From Incurvaria masculella (lineage: Eukaryota > Arthropoda > Insecta > Lepidoptera > Incurvariidae): DNA of 64,000 nucleotides. The translations under genes were made by a program, and so were the position numbers. Of this stretch, positions 1 through 10,110 are shown piece by piece. The notes beneath the pieces were generated by a model that worked only from the letters and a program-made list of their open reading frames with translations, had not been told where the DNA came from and searched no databases. The DNA lies in the NCBI GenBank assembly GCA_946894095.1, contig OX335650.1, forward strand, positions 21,116,001 to 21,180,000. The letters run 5' to 3'. Each line of letters opens with the position of its first letter. The first letter of the stretch is position 1.

Positions 1-412
1 TTTCGCCATTACTTTCAACTGAAATTCTGCTCGAAAATCGAGCATAAAAAATGTGTTCAAATCCTCGCCCCGGTAATAGACCACTTTCAGTTGGATAAGT
101 GCATTTCGTTATGAACGCGAGCTGTTCCATGGATAGGAACCCATGTAAAAGTGTAGTTCTCCTTCCCCTACTAGGTGTTAGGGTTAATCCCGCCAGGGCG
201 CCGCATTGGATGAAACTATTGAGCGTTGAAACAAACTATCGATTGAAGCAGCAATGAAAAATCGTCCGTGTTTTCCATCCAATACAGTATAGCAGTGCTC
301 ATAAAGGGGATGTCCTTGAATGGTACCTAATTTCTACGAGAATTTTGTGTATTGAGCAATTATCATGACGTTAGTTTTATGGTATGACCTATCCATGTCA
401 GGTTGCAAAATA
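1..412 (+). mobile_element. tRNA-headed SINE, nearly full length
   Basis: A B-box-like GTTCAAATCC lies near position 55. It is followed by the body shared by the other SINE copies here: GAGCTGTTCCATGG, then CTTCCCCTACTAGG, the CATTGGATGAAA block, TTTTCCATCC and a degenerate tail ending in A-rich sequence near 412. The 5' end is cut by or lies near the window edge. Transcription would have been by RNA polymerase III from the internal boxes (family knowledge). Confidence 0.7.
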
Positions 413-799
413 AAAATAAAGGGCTTAACTTAAATTTAATTTTTTTCAAGCGATAATAATGCAATTCTCAGTAAAACAATCTTAATTCGCACCGGAAAGT
501 ATATTTTTCATTAAGTTTTTATTAAAATGTTGCCATAAGAGCACAATGAATAAGCAAAACATTCGAACATTCGGCAGAAGTGGTGGGTTAAGTAAATCCT
601 TCAATTCCGCTCGCCAGTGATGCCGCTCGTTATGGCACCGGCGAGAAGTTAACCGAACCGGGCAGGAAATTAAAAAAGGTCTGCCGCCGTCGCCGCCGCC
701 GCCGCGCCCGCCCGCCCTGGGCGCGCGGCGGGCCGCAGGGCGGGCGGGCCGCAGGGCGGGCGGCGCGCGGGCGAGAGGCCATATGCTCATTTATTAAGT
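413..799. other. Low-copy stretch with a GC-rich, CpG-dense block
   Basis: Positions 655-780 are almost pure C/G with several GCGGGCC-type direct repeats, set in AT-rich DNA. Proline/arginine/glycine-rich open frames here follow from base composition and have no start context or homology that I can see. No gene is called. Confidence 0.5.
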
Positions 800-1495
800 G
801 AGCGGCTCTTAGTTTAGTGGCGCAGGGACTTGCCTTGCGTGCTAGAGGTTTGCGTTCAAATCTCAACCCGTTCATGCACCACTTTCTTTCGCTCTCTTAA
901 GGTGGCCCATCCCGCTCATCTCCCCATACAAAAGGGGAAAGAAGATCACGCCCATATTTCTTGTTAGATATCCAAAATTTTGCTCAAAATAGCTTTATTT
1001 GATCGAACTAGATGTCTGATGGCCATTGGCATTGTAAAATTGTGTTTAGTTTCTAAGTTATAAGGTCCGAAAGTTCTAATTTTTCGCGCGTTTTATACAA
1101 TAACTTTGGAGGTGTATTACGCAATGATAAAGTAAGAACATCTTCAAAAGATTAGTCACCGGACATAGCTTATTAATCAAGATTTATAATCTACTTGGTT
1201 TTTGTTAGATTTTTGACTACAGCGCTCGTGGTTTACTTTTAGCTATAAGTCGTTTTGAAATTAAAATTTTCGTAAATCTTACCAATTCATACGCTATGCA
1301 CATTGTCTTTTTTGTGGACATGTTGCATCTTCCTCATCACGGAGCCTGTCTTATTCTTTGAAACAGAGAAGGTCCCAGAGCGCAACAGCACGGCTTTGTA
1401 TCGTGCCCGCGAATGAGTTAGGCCCGCCGGGTTGAGCCACCTTAAGTGCATTTCGTCGCGCATGCGGGGTCTGTGTAGTTATATCGTACGTCAAC
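800..1495 (+). mobile_element. tRNA-headed SINE split by an M1 MITE
   Basis: The head (800-896) has an A-box-like TTAGTTTAGTGG near 808 and a B-box-like GTTCAAATCTC at 854-864, followed by the CACCACTTTCTTTC block seen in other copies. The SINE then stops at TTAA. After the MITE (897-1445) it resumes with GTGCATTTCGTCGCG, matching the GTGCATTTCG of the copy at position 100. The SINE is therefore older than the MITE insertion. Confidence 0.75.
897..1445 (-). mobile_element. M1 MITE, copy A (TTAA target duplication)
   Basis: A 549-bp non-autonomous DNA transposon with terminal inverted repeats TTAAGGTGGCCCA at the left and its complement at the right (GAGCCACCTTAA, one change). It shares its whole length with the copies at 14685, 55283 and 62280. 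TTAA is present at both ends and the element interrupts a SINE, so TTAA is the likely target duplication, as for piggyBac-type transposases. The GG start after TTAA is not typical of piggyBac itself. It has no coding capacity. Confidence 0.85.
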
Positions 1496-1525
1496 ATCAT
1501 AAAGTGGTCATTTAAACCGATATAA

Positions 1526-1786
1526 TTTTTAGGGTTCCGTACTCAAAGGGTGCCAACGGAATCCTATTACTAAGCCTCCGCCGTCCAAAGGTACGTCCGT
1601 CCGTCACAGGCCTGTATCTCATAAACCTTAATAGGTAGGCCGCTGACATTTTCTTAGATTTAAAATTAAATAAATAAATTTAAAGGATACAAACCCATAA
1701 ATAAAGGTGATATTTTTTTTTTTAAATATTGTACTATGGTACTGAACCCTTTTTGTTCGAGTCCGACATGCAATTGACCGGTTTTC
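1526..1786 (+). repeat. GGTTCCGTACC repeat, copy 1
   Basis: Starts with TTTTTAGGGTTCCGTACTC, then CCTATTACTAAGCCTCCG, CCGTCCGTC and CTGTATCTCATAAACC, and ends near GAGTCCGACATG and CCGGTTTT. The same layout occurs at 6202, 21296, 37472, 54574 and 61249. I recognise it as a family common in lepidopteran genomes, but its class is not certain to me. Confidence 0.75.
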
Positions 1787-2149
1787 AACTCGTGTCCTTT
1801 CATTGACCAAAAAGAGCATAACTATGATACGAAAACAGCCCATCGCCAAAGCCATCGTTTCTCTCGGGCAATCGTCTTCGCGTTCCGTTCTCTCTGCCGC
1901 GGCGCGACTTCACTCGCAACTTTTCACATTTCCTGTTCGATTTCCCGCGGCTCCCCCCCCTCCCCCCCTCCCCCTCACGGCCCGCTTCAGCCCGCCCCGC
2001 CCCGCGGCGGTCCCGCACGGCGGCAACACGTGGACGGGACAGGGCCAGCAGCGAAGCGGGGCGGCGCCGGTGTCACTGCTTTCGGCACGGAATGATTGCA
2101 TAGATTGAGCAATAATAGATTTCTTATTTGATTAGAAAGATACTTAAGG
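1787..2149. other. Low-copy GC-rich block
   Basis: Positions 1850-2090 are C-rich and CpG-dense (GCGGCGCG, CCCGCCCCGCCCCGCGG). A 101-codon open frame covers it on + (1803-2108) but shows no domain, splice context or convincing start. I treat it as a possible regulatory block, not a gene. Confidence 0.4.
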
Positions 2150-2245
2150 TGACTGAAATTTCATTTTCATTTCATTTATTTAAACTTTTTTGGTAGTAAA
2201 ACTGATTGATGCGCGGATTCGATCAACTCGAAAATTTACGAGTTT
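2150..2245 (-). mobile_element. LINE 3' end fragment with ATGAA-type tail
   Basis: The complement of TTTCATTTCATTTATTTAAAC, followed by GCGGATTCGATCAACTCG, matches the 3' ends at 7470-7590 and 45215-45352 (GATCGAATCCGCGGATC then AATAAATGAAATGAAATG). Only the 3' untranslated end remains. The LINE clade cannot be set from this piece. Confidence 0.6.
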
Positions 2246-3113
2246 TCCATTCACAGTAATGAAATACAGGCTTAGATCTAAATGGTATATAGTATTTCTT
2301 GGTATAATCGTTTTTAAAAATGACAAGAATAAAAGAAACAGCAACCCTCAGTGCAAATTGATTAGAAATAAAACTTACTTAACTAACAAAGTTGCTTGCA
2401 CTGTTTGTTATAATTGCAAAATAATTTTGATTCAGTCCTTAGTAAACATTTATATGATTCAGGAAATAACTATAAATTGTAAATATGAAGGCACGTTTCG
2501 GCTGAGTAGCTAGCATATCCGGCGATACAATTTCCGGCGCCGCAGGGCAGCGCGGCCGCGCCCAAGACGTAATAAACGAATTCCCGAACCCTACCTTCGG
2601 ATTTAATAAAATCCGCCGCTTTTTTAATTACAGCTCGTTCCGTTCCGCGCGGAGCACAAAGCGAACTAGCTCCGAACAATTCTAATATAATCCGGCAGCC
2701 GGGAGTAATAACTCCTAACCCGCCGCCGCCGTCCCGTCCCGCGGCCGCACCGCGCCGCCCAGCGAAAACATATCGGGCATTCTTCAGCTTCAGCCTGCAC
2801 TTCCTAATTACATGTTCGATGAGAGTGTAATCAGTCGGCGCCCCCCCCCCCGCCCTCTCCCCCTCCCGCCCCGCGCCCCTCGCCCTCGTAATTAAACGGC
2901 GAAGGCGCCCGCCGCAGCAAAGAGTGATTTATTAATAGAAAAGCCGGAGCCGGCCCGTAATGAAATACTGGAACGGACAATGGTTGCGGCGCGGCGGGGC
3001 GGAGGGGCGGCGGCGGGGCGGGAGGGGTCGGCAGGTCGCTCGGGCGGGGGGGGGGGGGGGACGTGAAAATTAAATTCTCAGCGCTTCCGGCGCGCGACGT
3101 GACGAAGTCTGGC

Positions 3114-3144
<31 letters not shown>

Positions 3145-3490
3145 TCAGCTCCCCCCTTGACATTTCTTTCCCTCTCTCCGCAACCGATCCCAAGTCTGAA
3201 GTATTACTAAATAATTTACGCACTCGCCCCCCCCCCCCCCCCCCCGGGGGCGGCGTCCGGCGGGGCGGGGCGGCGAGGGGTGGGGGCGGGGGACTCGTAT
3301 TACCGAGGACGTATGGAGGAGTATAAATTTGTCCGCGCGGGAATGTAAAGAAGATTGGTTTCCTGCAGGAGCCGGGAATTGGATTTGGGCTGGCAGGTGT
3401 GGGGCGGAGGGCGCGGGGGTGGAGGCGGAGGGGGGGGGGGTAGTGCGTGCGGGGCATCGCGAGAGCTCGACTCCGTGTAGTGAGCTCGTA
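2246..3490. other. Low-copy region with a large GC-rich CpG block and homopolymer runs
   Basis: 2246-2520 is AT-rich with nothing recognisable. From 2520 to 3490 CpG-rich sequence alternates with TAATTA/TTAATTA-type motifs. It contains a (GGC)n run at 3118-3144, poly-G at 3046-3060 and poly-C at 3228-3246. Overlapping proline/glycine-rich open frames on both strands (for example 2831-3457 minus) are low-complexity by-products. The layout resembles an insect regulatory block, which is inference only. Confidence 0.4.
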
Positions 3491-4049
3491 AACAATTGTG
3501 ATGTTCGAGAGGCAAATAAAGTCGCATTGAGTAAATTTATAGTTGCATCCTCGGAATGTAAAATTTCATTAAAAGTACTCATTTACAGTACAAATATTAT
3601 TATTCAATTCTACGATATATTTGAAAATAAGTTATTAAAAACTAATCTAATAATACACATTTATTTGTACAAATACAACACACAGTTATCACATATTACT
3701 AATACATAGATAATTAATTTGAGTTTTAAATTAACATTTATTTATTTGCAATAGGATAATTGAAAATGTTGGATAACAGAGAAAAAAGGTGAAAATACTC
3801 AGATACTAAAGTATACTTAATTAGTACTGTATGATTAAAATCATGTATATAAAGTTATGCTGTAAATCTTAATTACAATAATTTAGAGATAACTTCCCAA
3901 CTCTACAGTAAAAATATTTTCTGAGAATAATCCAAAATGCTACGTTTCATAAAGTTCACTCCGAAAATGAATTAGAGTGATTCTGACACTCTTCCGATAT
4001 TGCAATAATTGGTAGCGATCCTTCAAAATGATTTTCGACAATGATATAA
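3491..4049. other. AT-rich stretch, nothing recognised
   Basis: AT-rich, no long open frame, no repeat family that recurs in the window. Confidence 0.5.
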
Positions 4050-4253
4050 TAGCACTCAGCGTTGGCGGCGCGCGGCGGCGAGATGCGAATACACTTTTCC
4101 AATTAGAGCATTAAAACGTTTCCCGACCCCCGTCATTATATTAGAGTGTTGTTCTTGTTTCCATCTCCTCACTTCCGGTCCGCCGCCGCCCGCCCTCGCC
4201 TGTGTCACCCCCCCGCCCGCCCCGCCCCGCCCCACCCAGCGCGGTGCATTCAC

Positions 4254-4288
4254 TCAGTCGGTCGCCAGACGCCGCGCCGAACGGTCCC
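4254..4288 (+). promoter_or_regulatory. Candidate Inr + DPE core promoter
   Basis: TCAGTC at 4254-4259 fits the arthropod initiator, with A+1 at 4256. At exactly +28 to +33 (4283-4288) GGTCCC matches five of six positions of the DPE consensus RGWYVT. No TATA box lies 25-35 bp upstream, and the surroundings are GC-rich (4050-4330), as expected for a TATA-less DPE promoter. The spacing is the strongest point; chance is still possible in GC-rich DNA. Confidence 0.35.
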
Positions 4289-4637
4289 CCCGCTCGCTGC
4301 TCCCTCGCTTCGTCGTCTCGTGCCGCGCTACGATAGTAAAAAGTTAATTGGAGACGTCCACTAAGGATCGCGATCGCCGAATGAATAATAAAATAGCCGC
4401 CGATAGTTCTCGGCGCTTAATTAAAAACGCAATAAAGTTTTGTAATTAACTAGCGGTCCGGGGAACTTTGAGGATTAACCTTTGTGGATCTCGAGCGAAC
4501 CTGTTATTGCTGAAAGCGCGTCGAAGCCCCGCGAGTGACGTGAAGTGACTTCCGGTTCCGATAACACGTGCCTGGCGGGTCATAGTGATTGACTTGGATA
4601 TTGTTGTGAAGGATTGTGATTTCGCTCTCAGGATTAG
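4256..4637 (+). other. Candidate non-coding first exon (5' UTR) with splice donor
   Basis: Downstream of the Inr/DPE pair, 382 bp of repeat-free sequence end at AG|GTGAGT (donor at 4638-4643), a near-consensus 5' splice site. Only short open frames with early stops are present, so it would be a 5' UTR exon. After the donor the sequence turns AT-rich and repetitive, like an intron. No matching coding exon is identified. Tentative. Confidence 0.3.
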
Positions 4638-4975
4638 GTGAGTGACTACTTCGTAATGAACCAATGTTTTATCAGCGGCAAAAGTTTTTTTGAGTATTAT
4701 GTTAATTAAAGTATGTGCATAATTGTTCTAAATTAAAATTTGATTAGATTTAAATGTCCCGCTTTTGTCGCTGCATAATTAAACAATATTTCCACTTTAT
4801 TTGAATTGAATTCCAAGATCAGCGTACGATTTGATTTAATAGAGTGAAGCGACTTGTTGAAAGCTTTGCCATTAAAACTATAAAATTGATTGAGAACTGA
4901 GATTAATGCAATTATTTTACATTTTAAGTCATGAATACAAAAAAACTGTACTAATAAATAATGATACTTCCACAC
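4638..4975. other. AT-rich stretch downstream of the candidate donor
   Basis: AT-rich, with no open frame worth reporting and no recognised repeat. Confidence 0.5.
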
Positions 4976-5269
4976 AAACGTAGTTATAATTTGAAAACCA
5001 CTGTTCCAATTTATTTGTTATTTGGAATCTAATATCAGGCAATAAATTTCTGTATCTGCATATTATTATTTTGATTTTTTCGGTAAATGTATCCTGGTTT
5101 GGACCCAGGAGTCAACGCATTTTCTTTTTTATTTCATTTGATTCGGTTTAAATTGTTCAAAATAACTAAAACGTGCAGACACATATTTGTTGCCTGATGT
5201 AAGATACCTAATTATGTAATATCTTTTCAATTGGAACAGTGGTTTTTAAATTATTAGTAAACTACGTTT
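4976..5269. mobile_element. Palindromic MITE, copy 1
   Basis: The ends AAACGTAG...CTACGTTT enclose long imperfect inverted arms. The left arm has AACCACTGTTCCAATT and ATATCAGGCAA; the right arm carries their complements (AATTGGAACAGTGGTT, TTGCCTGATGT). A second copy lies 400 bp downstream (5668-5949). There is no coding sequence. The target duplication is unclear. Confidence 0.7.
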
Positions 5270-5489
5270 GTTTAGGAAGAATAGCTTATTATTATGCAGA
5301 ATATTCTATCAAATAAATGGACTGAACTGAACTTAAAGCTTCAACGCATATTTTAAATTGTGGGTAAGTACTAAAATGGTCGATTTAGTTAAATACATCA
5401 CGATTCTCAATTCTTTAAAATATACAGCCGTATGCCTAGTAAAAGTTTCCAATCAGTTTCTGACTGGTTTTCTCCTCGACTCTGTTCTT

Positions 5490-5560
5490 ATTTCTAACCG
5501 ACTTCAAAAAAGTGGGAATTTCTTAATTCGTCGAAATCTTTTTTTTTTTAAGTCCGAGAA
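5490..5560 (+). repeat. CCGACTTCAAAAAAG repeat fragment
   Basis: TAACCGACTTCAAAAAAGTG followed by AATTCGTCG matches the start of the longer copy at 35879. A short, decayed piece. Confidence 0.6.
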
Positions 5561-5667
5561 GTGGTCCAAGAATTATGTTTTGTGTTCTGTTTTATTAGGA
5601 GTGTACACGAGAGCGTACAAAAATTTTTGAAAATACTCAATAGATCATACAATTACGCTTCAATACA

Positions 5668-5949
5668 AATGTAATTTAATAATAATTTAAAAACTACTAT
5701 TCCAATTTACGCGATGCCTATTTGGTATCTGATGTCGGACCAAAAATATCTGTGTCTGAGAGTTTAGAAAATCAGAACCCTGTCAAAATACACCAAAATG
5801 AAAATGTTCATGTAAATCTTTTTTACTCTGTGGATACACTTTTCGAAAAATCAAATAGGTACGTTCAGACGCAGACGCATGTTGCCTGGTATTAGACACC
5901 AAATATCAAGTAAATTGGAACAGTGATTTTTAAATGATTATTAAATATA
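5668..5949. mobile_element. Palindromic MITE, copy 2
   Basis: Same family as 4976-5269: the left arm has AAAACTACTATTCCAATTTA and the right arm AAATTGGAACAGTGATTTTT, with a GTTGCCTGGTATTAGACACC block shared with copy 1. More diverged than copy 1. Confidence 0.65.
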
Positions 5950-6201
5950 CCCCAAGCCTTTGGATGGGGAGCGCATTATAATAATGCTTACGGGGCAGAT
6001 GTGTTACGGGCTCACGTAAAGTTGGTAAGGTCCGAATCAAGTTAGGGTCAAGCTGCAGCACCAAGCCGCCATGTTTTTTATGCCATCAGCACAACGCTAA
6101 ATAATACAACGCGTAAGTAGGCAGTTTAAAATACTAAGAAGAGATTGTTTCCTGGGCGCATGACTGACACTACGCTCTCCATATATTTAAAAAACTAACT
6201 A

Positions 6202-6494
6202 TAAAAACCTGCCAAGTGCGAGATTCGCACACGAAGCGTTTCGTACCATCGTACAAGATTTAACAAAAAAATCACGTTTTTTGTATGGGCGCCATCTTTA
6301 ATTTTTATTTTTATTTTTTTTCCTATTTACTGTTATACCTAGCGGCAAAATAAATACACACTCTGTAAACATTTCAGCTGCCTACCTATTACGGTTCATG
6401 AGATACAGCCCTTTGACAGACAGACGGACGGACGGACAGCGGAGGCTTAGTAATAGGGTTCCGTTGGCACCCTTTGGGTACGGAACCCTAAAAA
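6202..6494 (-). repeat. GGTTCCGTACC repeat, copy 2
   Basis: Reverse orientation: opens with AAAACCTGCCAAGTGCGAG and closes with GGGTACGGAACCCTAAAAA. It contains GACGGACGGACGG and AGGCTTAGTAATAGGGTTCC. Confidence 0.8.
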
Positions 6495-7469
6495 TATGAT
6501 TATCATTCAAATAATGACGCTAGATAGCAACTGCGTAAGTTAATGAGTGTTATGCTGCGCGGTTGAGGGCTGCGGGGCGTGGGGCGCGGGGCGCGGGGAG
6601 GGAGACAGTTCGGTAGAGATAATTGCTCAATTAAGATGAGTGTTTATCAAACCCGAGCTGAACCCGATCCGGCGTGGGAGGCAGCGGCGGCGCGGGGGAT
6701 TTTGGCGGTATGTCGACATTCAATCAGTTTATTATTAATTTATTTATTTATCACACAGACAGGTGCAAACAATAGCAGATTGCAAAAAAAACACACACAA
6801 AAAAAAACACAAAACTTGCCTCCACTACGAATTCTCACTGAAATACATTAGAATATTAACTAAATATAGGCGTTAAACACAAAACATAATTAATAAGCCA
6901 TAGTATTTGAAAAGAAAAAAAAAGTCAGGTAACAAAAAAAGAACAAAATATATAACACAGAAAACAAACCAGCATTTTCAATACAAATTATGCTACTTAC
7001 AATATTTGCATAATAACACTCAACACCGATGTCATGTGACGAGATCAAGGACTCTAACAAATTGCGAATAGTTTTTTTTAAACGGGATAGAAGGTACATT
7101 GACGACAAGTTGACACTGACCTGTTTGTAGCGTGTCAATTACACTTCCAATGTTGTCTCATTCAAATAACCGTTTCTCTTTGTAGGCTTAGTCAAAAATT
7201 TTCTTCGTACACGTCAACATTTCAGCATTTACTTTGGATCCCTATGGATCGAAACGGAAGCGAAATTTTTAACGTCAGCCTACGAATACTCATAGGTACT
7301 TTATATTATATGCATATCATAACGTACGAGTTTATTTGCAATAATTTATTAAGGGTTATCATAATTCAACTTGAAATGTGACTAATGCCACGCAACAGAT
7401 TGTTCCGTTAGGTTAATTAAATATCTGCAAACAATAAAAAAAAAAAGGAAAAAAAAAAACATAACTTAT
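6495..7469. other. Low-copy stretch with one GC-rich patch
   Basis: 6560-6720 is GC-rich (GGGGCGCGGGGCGCGGGG). The rest is AT-rich with A runs and short ATTT repeats near 6730-6760 that may be another LINE tail. No gene seen. Confidence 0.4.
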
Positions 7470-7590
7470 AGACCAGTGAAGTTTCTTTGCGGGTTCTTCT
7501 TCACTGGGTAGATCGAATCCGCGGATCAATAAAATTGTGACATGACCTTGTGTAGTTTGACTACCAGAAGTTGAATAAATAAATAAAATA
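7470..7590 (+). mobile_element. LINE 3' end fragment
   Basis: Contains GTTTCTTTGCGGGTTCTTCTT, GATCGAATCCGCGGATCAA and a tail AATAAATAAATAAAATAAAATGAAAT. It pairs with 45215-45352, which has the same blocks in the same order. Only the untranslated 3' end is kept. Confidence 0.65.
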
Positions 7591-8821
7591 AAATGAAATA
7601 CGTTTCGTTGAGCATTCTGTGTAGGGGTCTACGAATCGTGCGGATCCCGCCGCCAGCTGTCCGCTGGAGGTGCGTGCTCGTTTCGTGAACGGTTTTACTT
7701 TAATGGACGTGCGTTCACTTCATTCTTATCACAACAAATTAAATGTGAGCGTCACTAGTGCCGTCCCGCGCCCGCGTTCAGTGCACGCCTTACTTAACAG
7801 AAATTAGTCTCTATTGGCAGCGGGATAAGCCACCCAGGACGATATTTTTTTAGCATTGTACAGCACGTTTAAAACGCATTTTGTAAGGATTAAAGTTACT
7901 CACTATGTAGACAGTTATTAGTTATCTAGATACCCCCTCACCAAATCTTGCACTTGGTTGTGTTAAAATATCATGCAATACATACTTAATATGCACATAT
8001 GTATTTTAACTATAAAGCATATTTAATAAATTTAGTAATAACTTTTTACTTACTTTCACATACATACTTATTAACTTTTGTATACAATTTGAATAAATAT
8101 CTTGCGTTATACAATAATGTCATGTCCCACTGATTCGTGTACTTCGTTGTATCCTTTCTTATTTATATCACATTACCAAAGAACAATTATAATCTATTTG
8201 CATTTCATAGGATATAATGTGTTTAAATTTAAATTATAATATGGCAAATAAATATAATATTAAACATACATATGTCTCGATTTTTAATAATTCTTCGTTA
8301 CGAACTATCCGTCACGGTGTTTATGCTGCTAATATATAAAAATATGTCAAAGCTGCTAATAAATTAGCTTTATAAACAGCCGTTTTTAGGCGTATGTTTG
8401 GTATCACTGGCTGTCACCCACGTGGTGTTGTGTCAGTGGTCAATGAAGTGGCAAGCATATGACGAGCTAACATTGTCAATGATTTCACCGAAATAAAAGG
8501 AGTTATGCGCAAGTACGCTGATTAAAAATAATTTATTTCCACAAGTTTGCCACATGACTATGTTATTCACTAACGAAATATAGGTACTTTAACTTTAGTT
8601 TTAAGCCATCCCATATTATATCGAAACAAAATAAGTATGTATTTTTTTAATATTATGTAATTTTAGATTAGTTGTGGACAAGCTTTATAATATTTCTCCG
8701 TTAAATCTCCATTATGGCTTTAAAATGTTTGATCCTCACCCATTTATATTTCAAAACTATGAACCGACAATTTTGTTAGTGACAAAGCTTTAAGGATGAA
8801 TGGATATGAGTATTTTAAGTG
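7591..8821. other. AT-rich stretch, nothing recognised
   Basis: A small GC patch at 7640-7700 (CCCGCCGCCAGCTGTCCGC), then AT-rich sequence without long open frames or recurrent repeats. Confidence 0.45.
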
Positions 8822-8935
8822 GATGGCTTATACCACACCTACTGTCTAAATAAACTAAGGTGCCATGCCAAGAACTTACTTCTATTGAACAGCTTCATTA
8901 AACTAGGTGGAAAACAGTGATATTTTAAATGCTGC
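8822..8935 (-). mobile_element. SINE tail fragment
   Basis: The complement of the shared SINE tail: GGCTTATACCACACCTACTG, then AGGTGCCATGCCAAGAAC and GGTGGAAAACAG. It is degenerate and lacks the head. Confidence 0.55.
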
Positions 8936-9539
8936 TTCGACCGTCGTTAATTCGTTGCGATTGCATAGGTGATACATTGCATTCATGCGAAAGTAGGTAA
9001 GTAAAACCAATTAAATAAACTCAATTATCGTTACCTACTCTCTGCTAGCTAATTAAGAATAAACAATGTTTTATTTATAACTCGTAGCTCAAGAAAACCA
9101 ATCCCTGTTATCTATTCTGCCATTCCTAACAGATAAGTATTCAATGAGATAAACTTGTATTTTTCTCATAATTGGAGTCACGATCATTAATAATAAACTT
9201 TCATTTACAATTATTAATGATTGAAACCTTCTTAAGCTATTACGGAAGCCCAATTAATTAATTAAGAGCAAATCATTAAGATAAGCCTAAGAAATCTCAC
9301 TCGGCAATTATACACGGCATCTCCACGTATTTGTAGTCGTCTGGGTTAATTACTAAGATGATGAGATCGGATCATCTGCGTACAAGCCATTCCAGAAATT
9401 GTTGTCTGAAGAGCCGACTCGTTTCAAAGACAGCTCAAGAATTGCAAAATGCTGTAACGTTGTTTTAACTGTTAAATAAAATTCGAAATGCCAAGGATTA
9501 GTAATAATGTCGAGCTTTTACGGCCGAAGTTGTTGGTAG
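8936..9539. other. AT-rich low-copy stretch with clustered TAATTA motifs
   Basis: Contains AATTAATTAATTAAG near 9250 and further ATTA cores. No open frame of note. Clustered homeodomain-type cores are common by chance in AT-rich DNA, so this is only a description. Confidence 0.35.
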
Positions 9540-10110
9540 GGTGTGCACCACAGATCAACAAAAGAAAGGAGATTTCCTATTTAGCACGTCTGCTATGAGA
9601 CCCGCTGTCTCTAATTTTCCAAAAAAACCAACCCAAACTAAACGTACAGTAAAGCAAAGATTAAAGCATACACTTCCGATTAAAAGTAAAAATGAATGGT
9701 GGTTGAATAAAGCCTCCGATTCAATTATGCTTGGGGTTTGTTTACACAGTAACTAGTAGACATTCTGAAATTTATTTGATGGTATGGTCAGCACTATATT
9801 GTTTCTAAATGTCAAAGTATTTAAACTGTTTATATTTTCCTTCACCCAGATGTGTATTCTTAACTCTTTGGTCGACTGTACATGCTACACGCAATCATAG
9901 TCGCAGACGTATTGGAGGGTTTGTGTTGGTGGCAAACTGACTTTGCGAATGCATTTCGGAAGTACGCTCTCGCGCGGTGGCGATGTTTGGACTATGTGGC
10001 CCACGACGCGTGGCCAGCTTCCCATAGGATTATATGCACAATTTGCCCATACGCCGTGACTAACGACCACATAAGACTTATCCTTTATTTTGTCTTCTGT
10101 GGTGCACACC
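9540..10110. mobile_element. Element with 15-bp perfect terminal inverted repeats
   Basis: GGTGTGCACCACAGA at 9540-9554 is matched by its exact complement at 10096-10110, giving a 571-bp unit. No target duplication is visible in the flanks (GGTAG on the left, AATTA on the right). The right part (9885-10030) resembles 27418-27560, so it is probably repetitive. No transposase is encoded; the open frames inside (9882-10133 and its complement) show no recognisable domain. Confidence 0.5.

Noticed and set aside
800..880. tRNA gene
   Set aside because: A and B boxes are present, but no cloverleaf or anticodon arm can be drawn and the sequence continues into a SINE body.
2831..3582. Long proline/glycine/serine-rich open frames on both strands
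   Set aside because: They arise from homopolymer and CpG-rich sequence, overlap each other in several frames, and show no domain or splice context.
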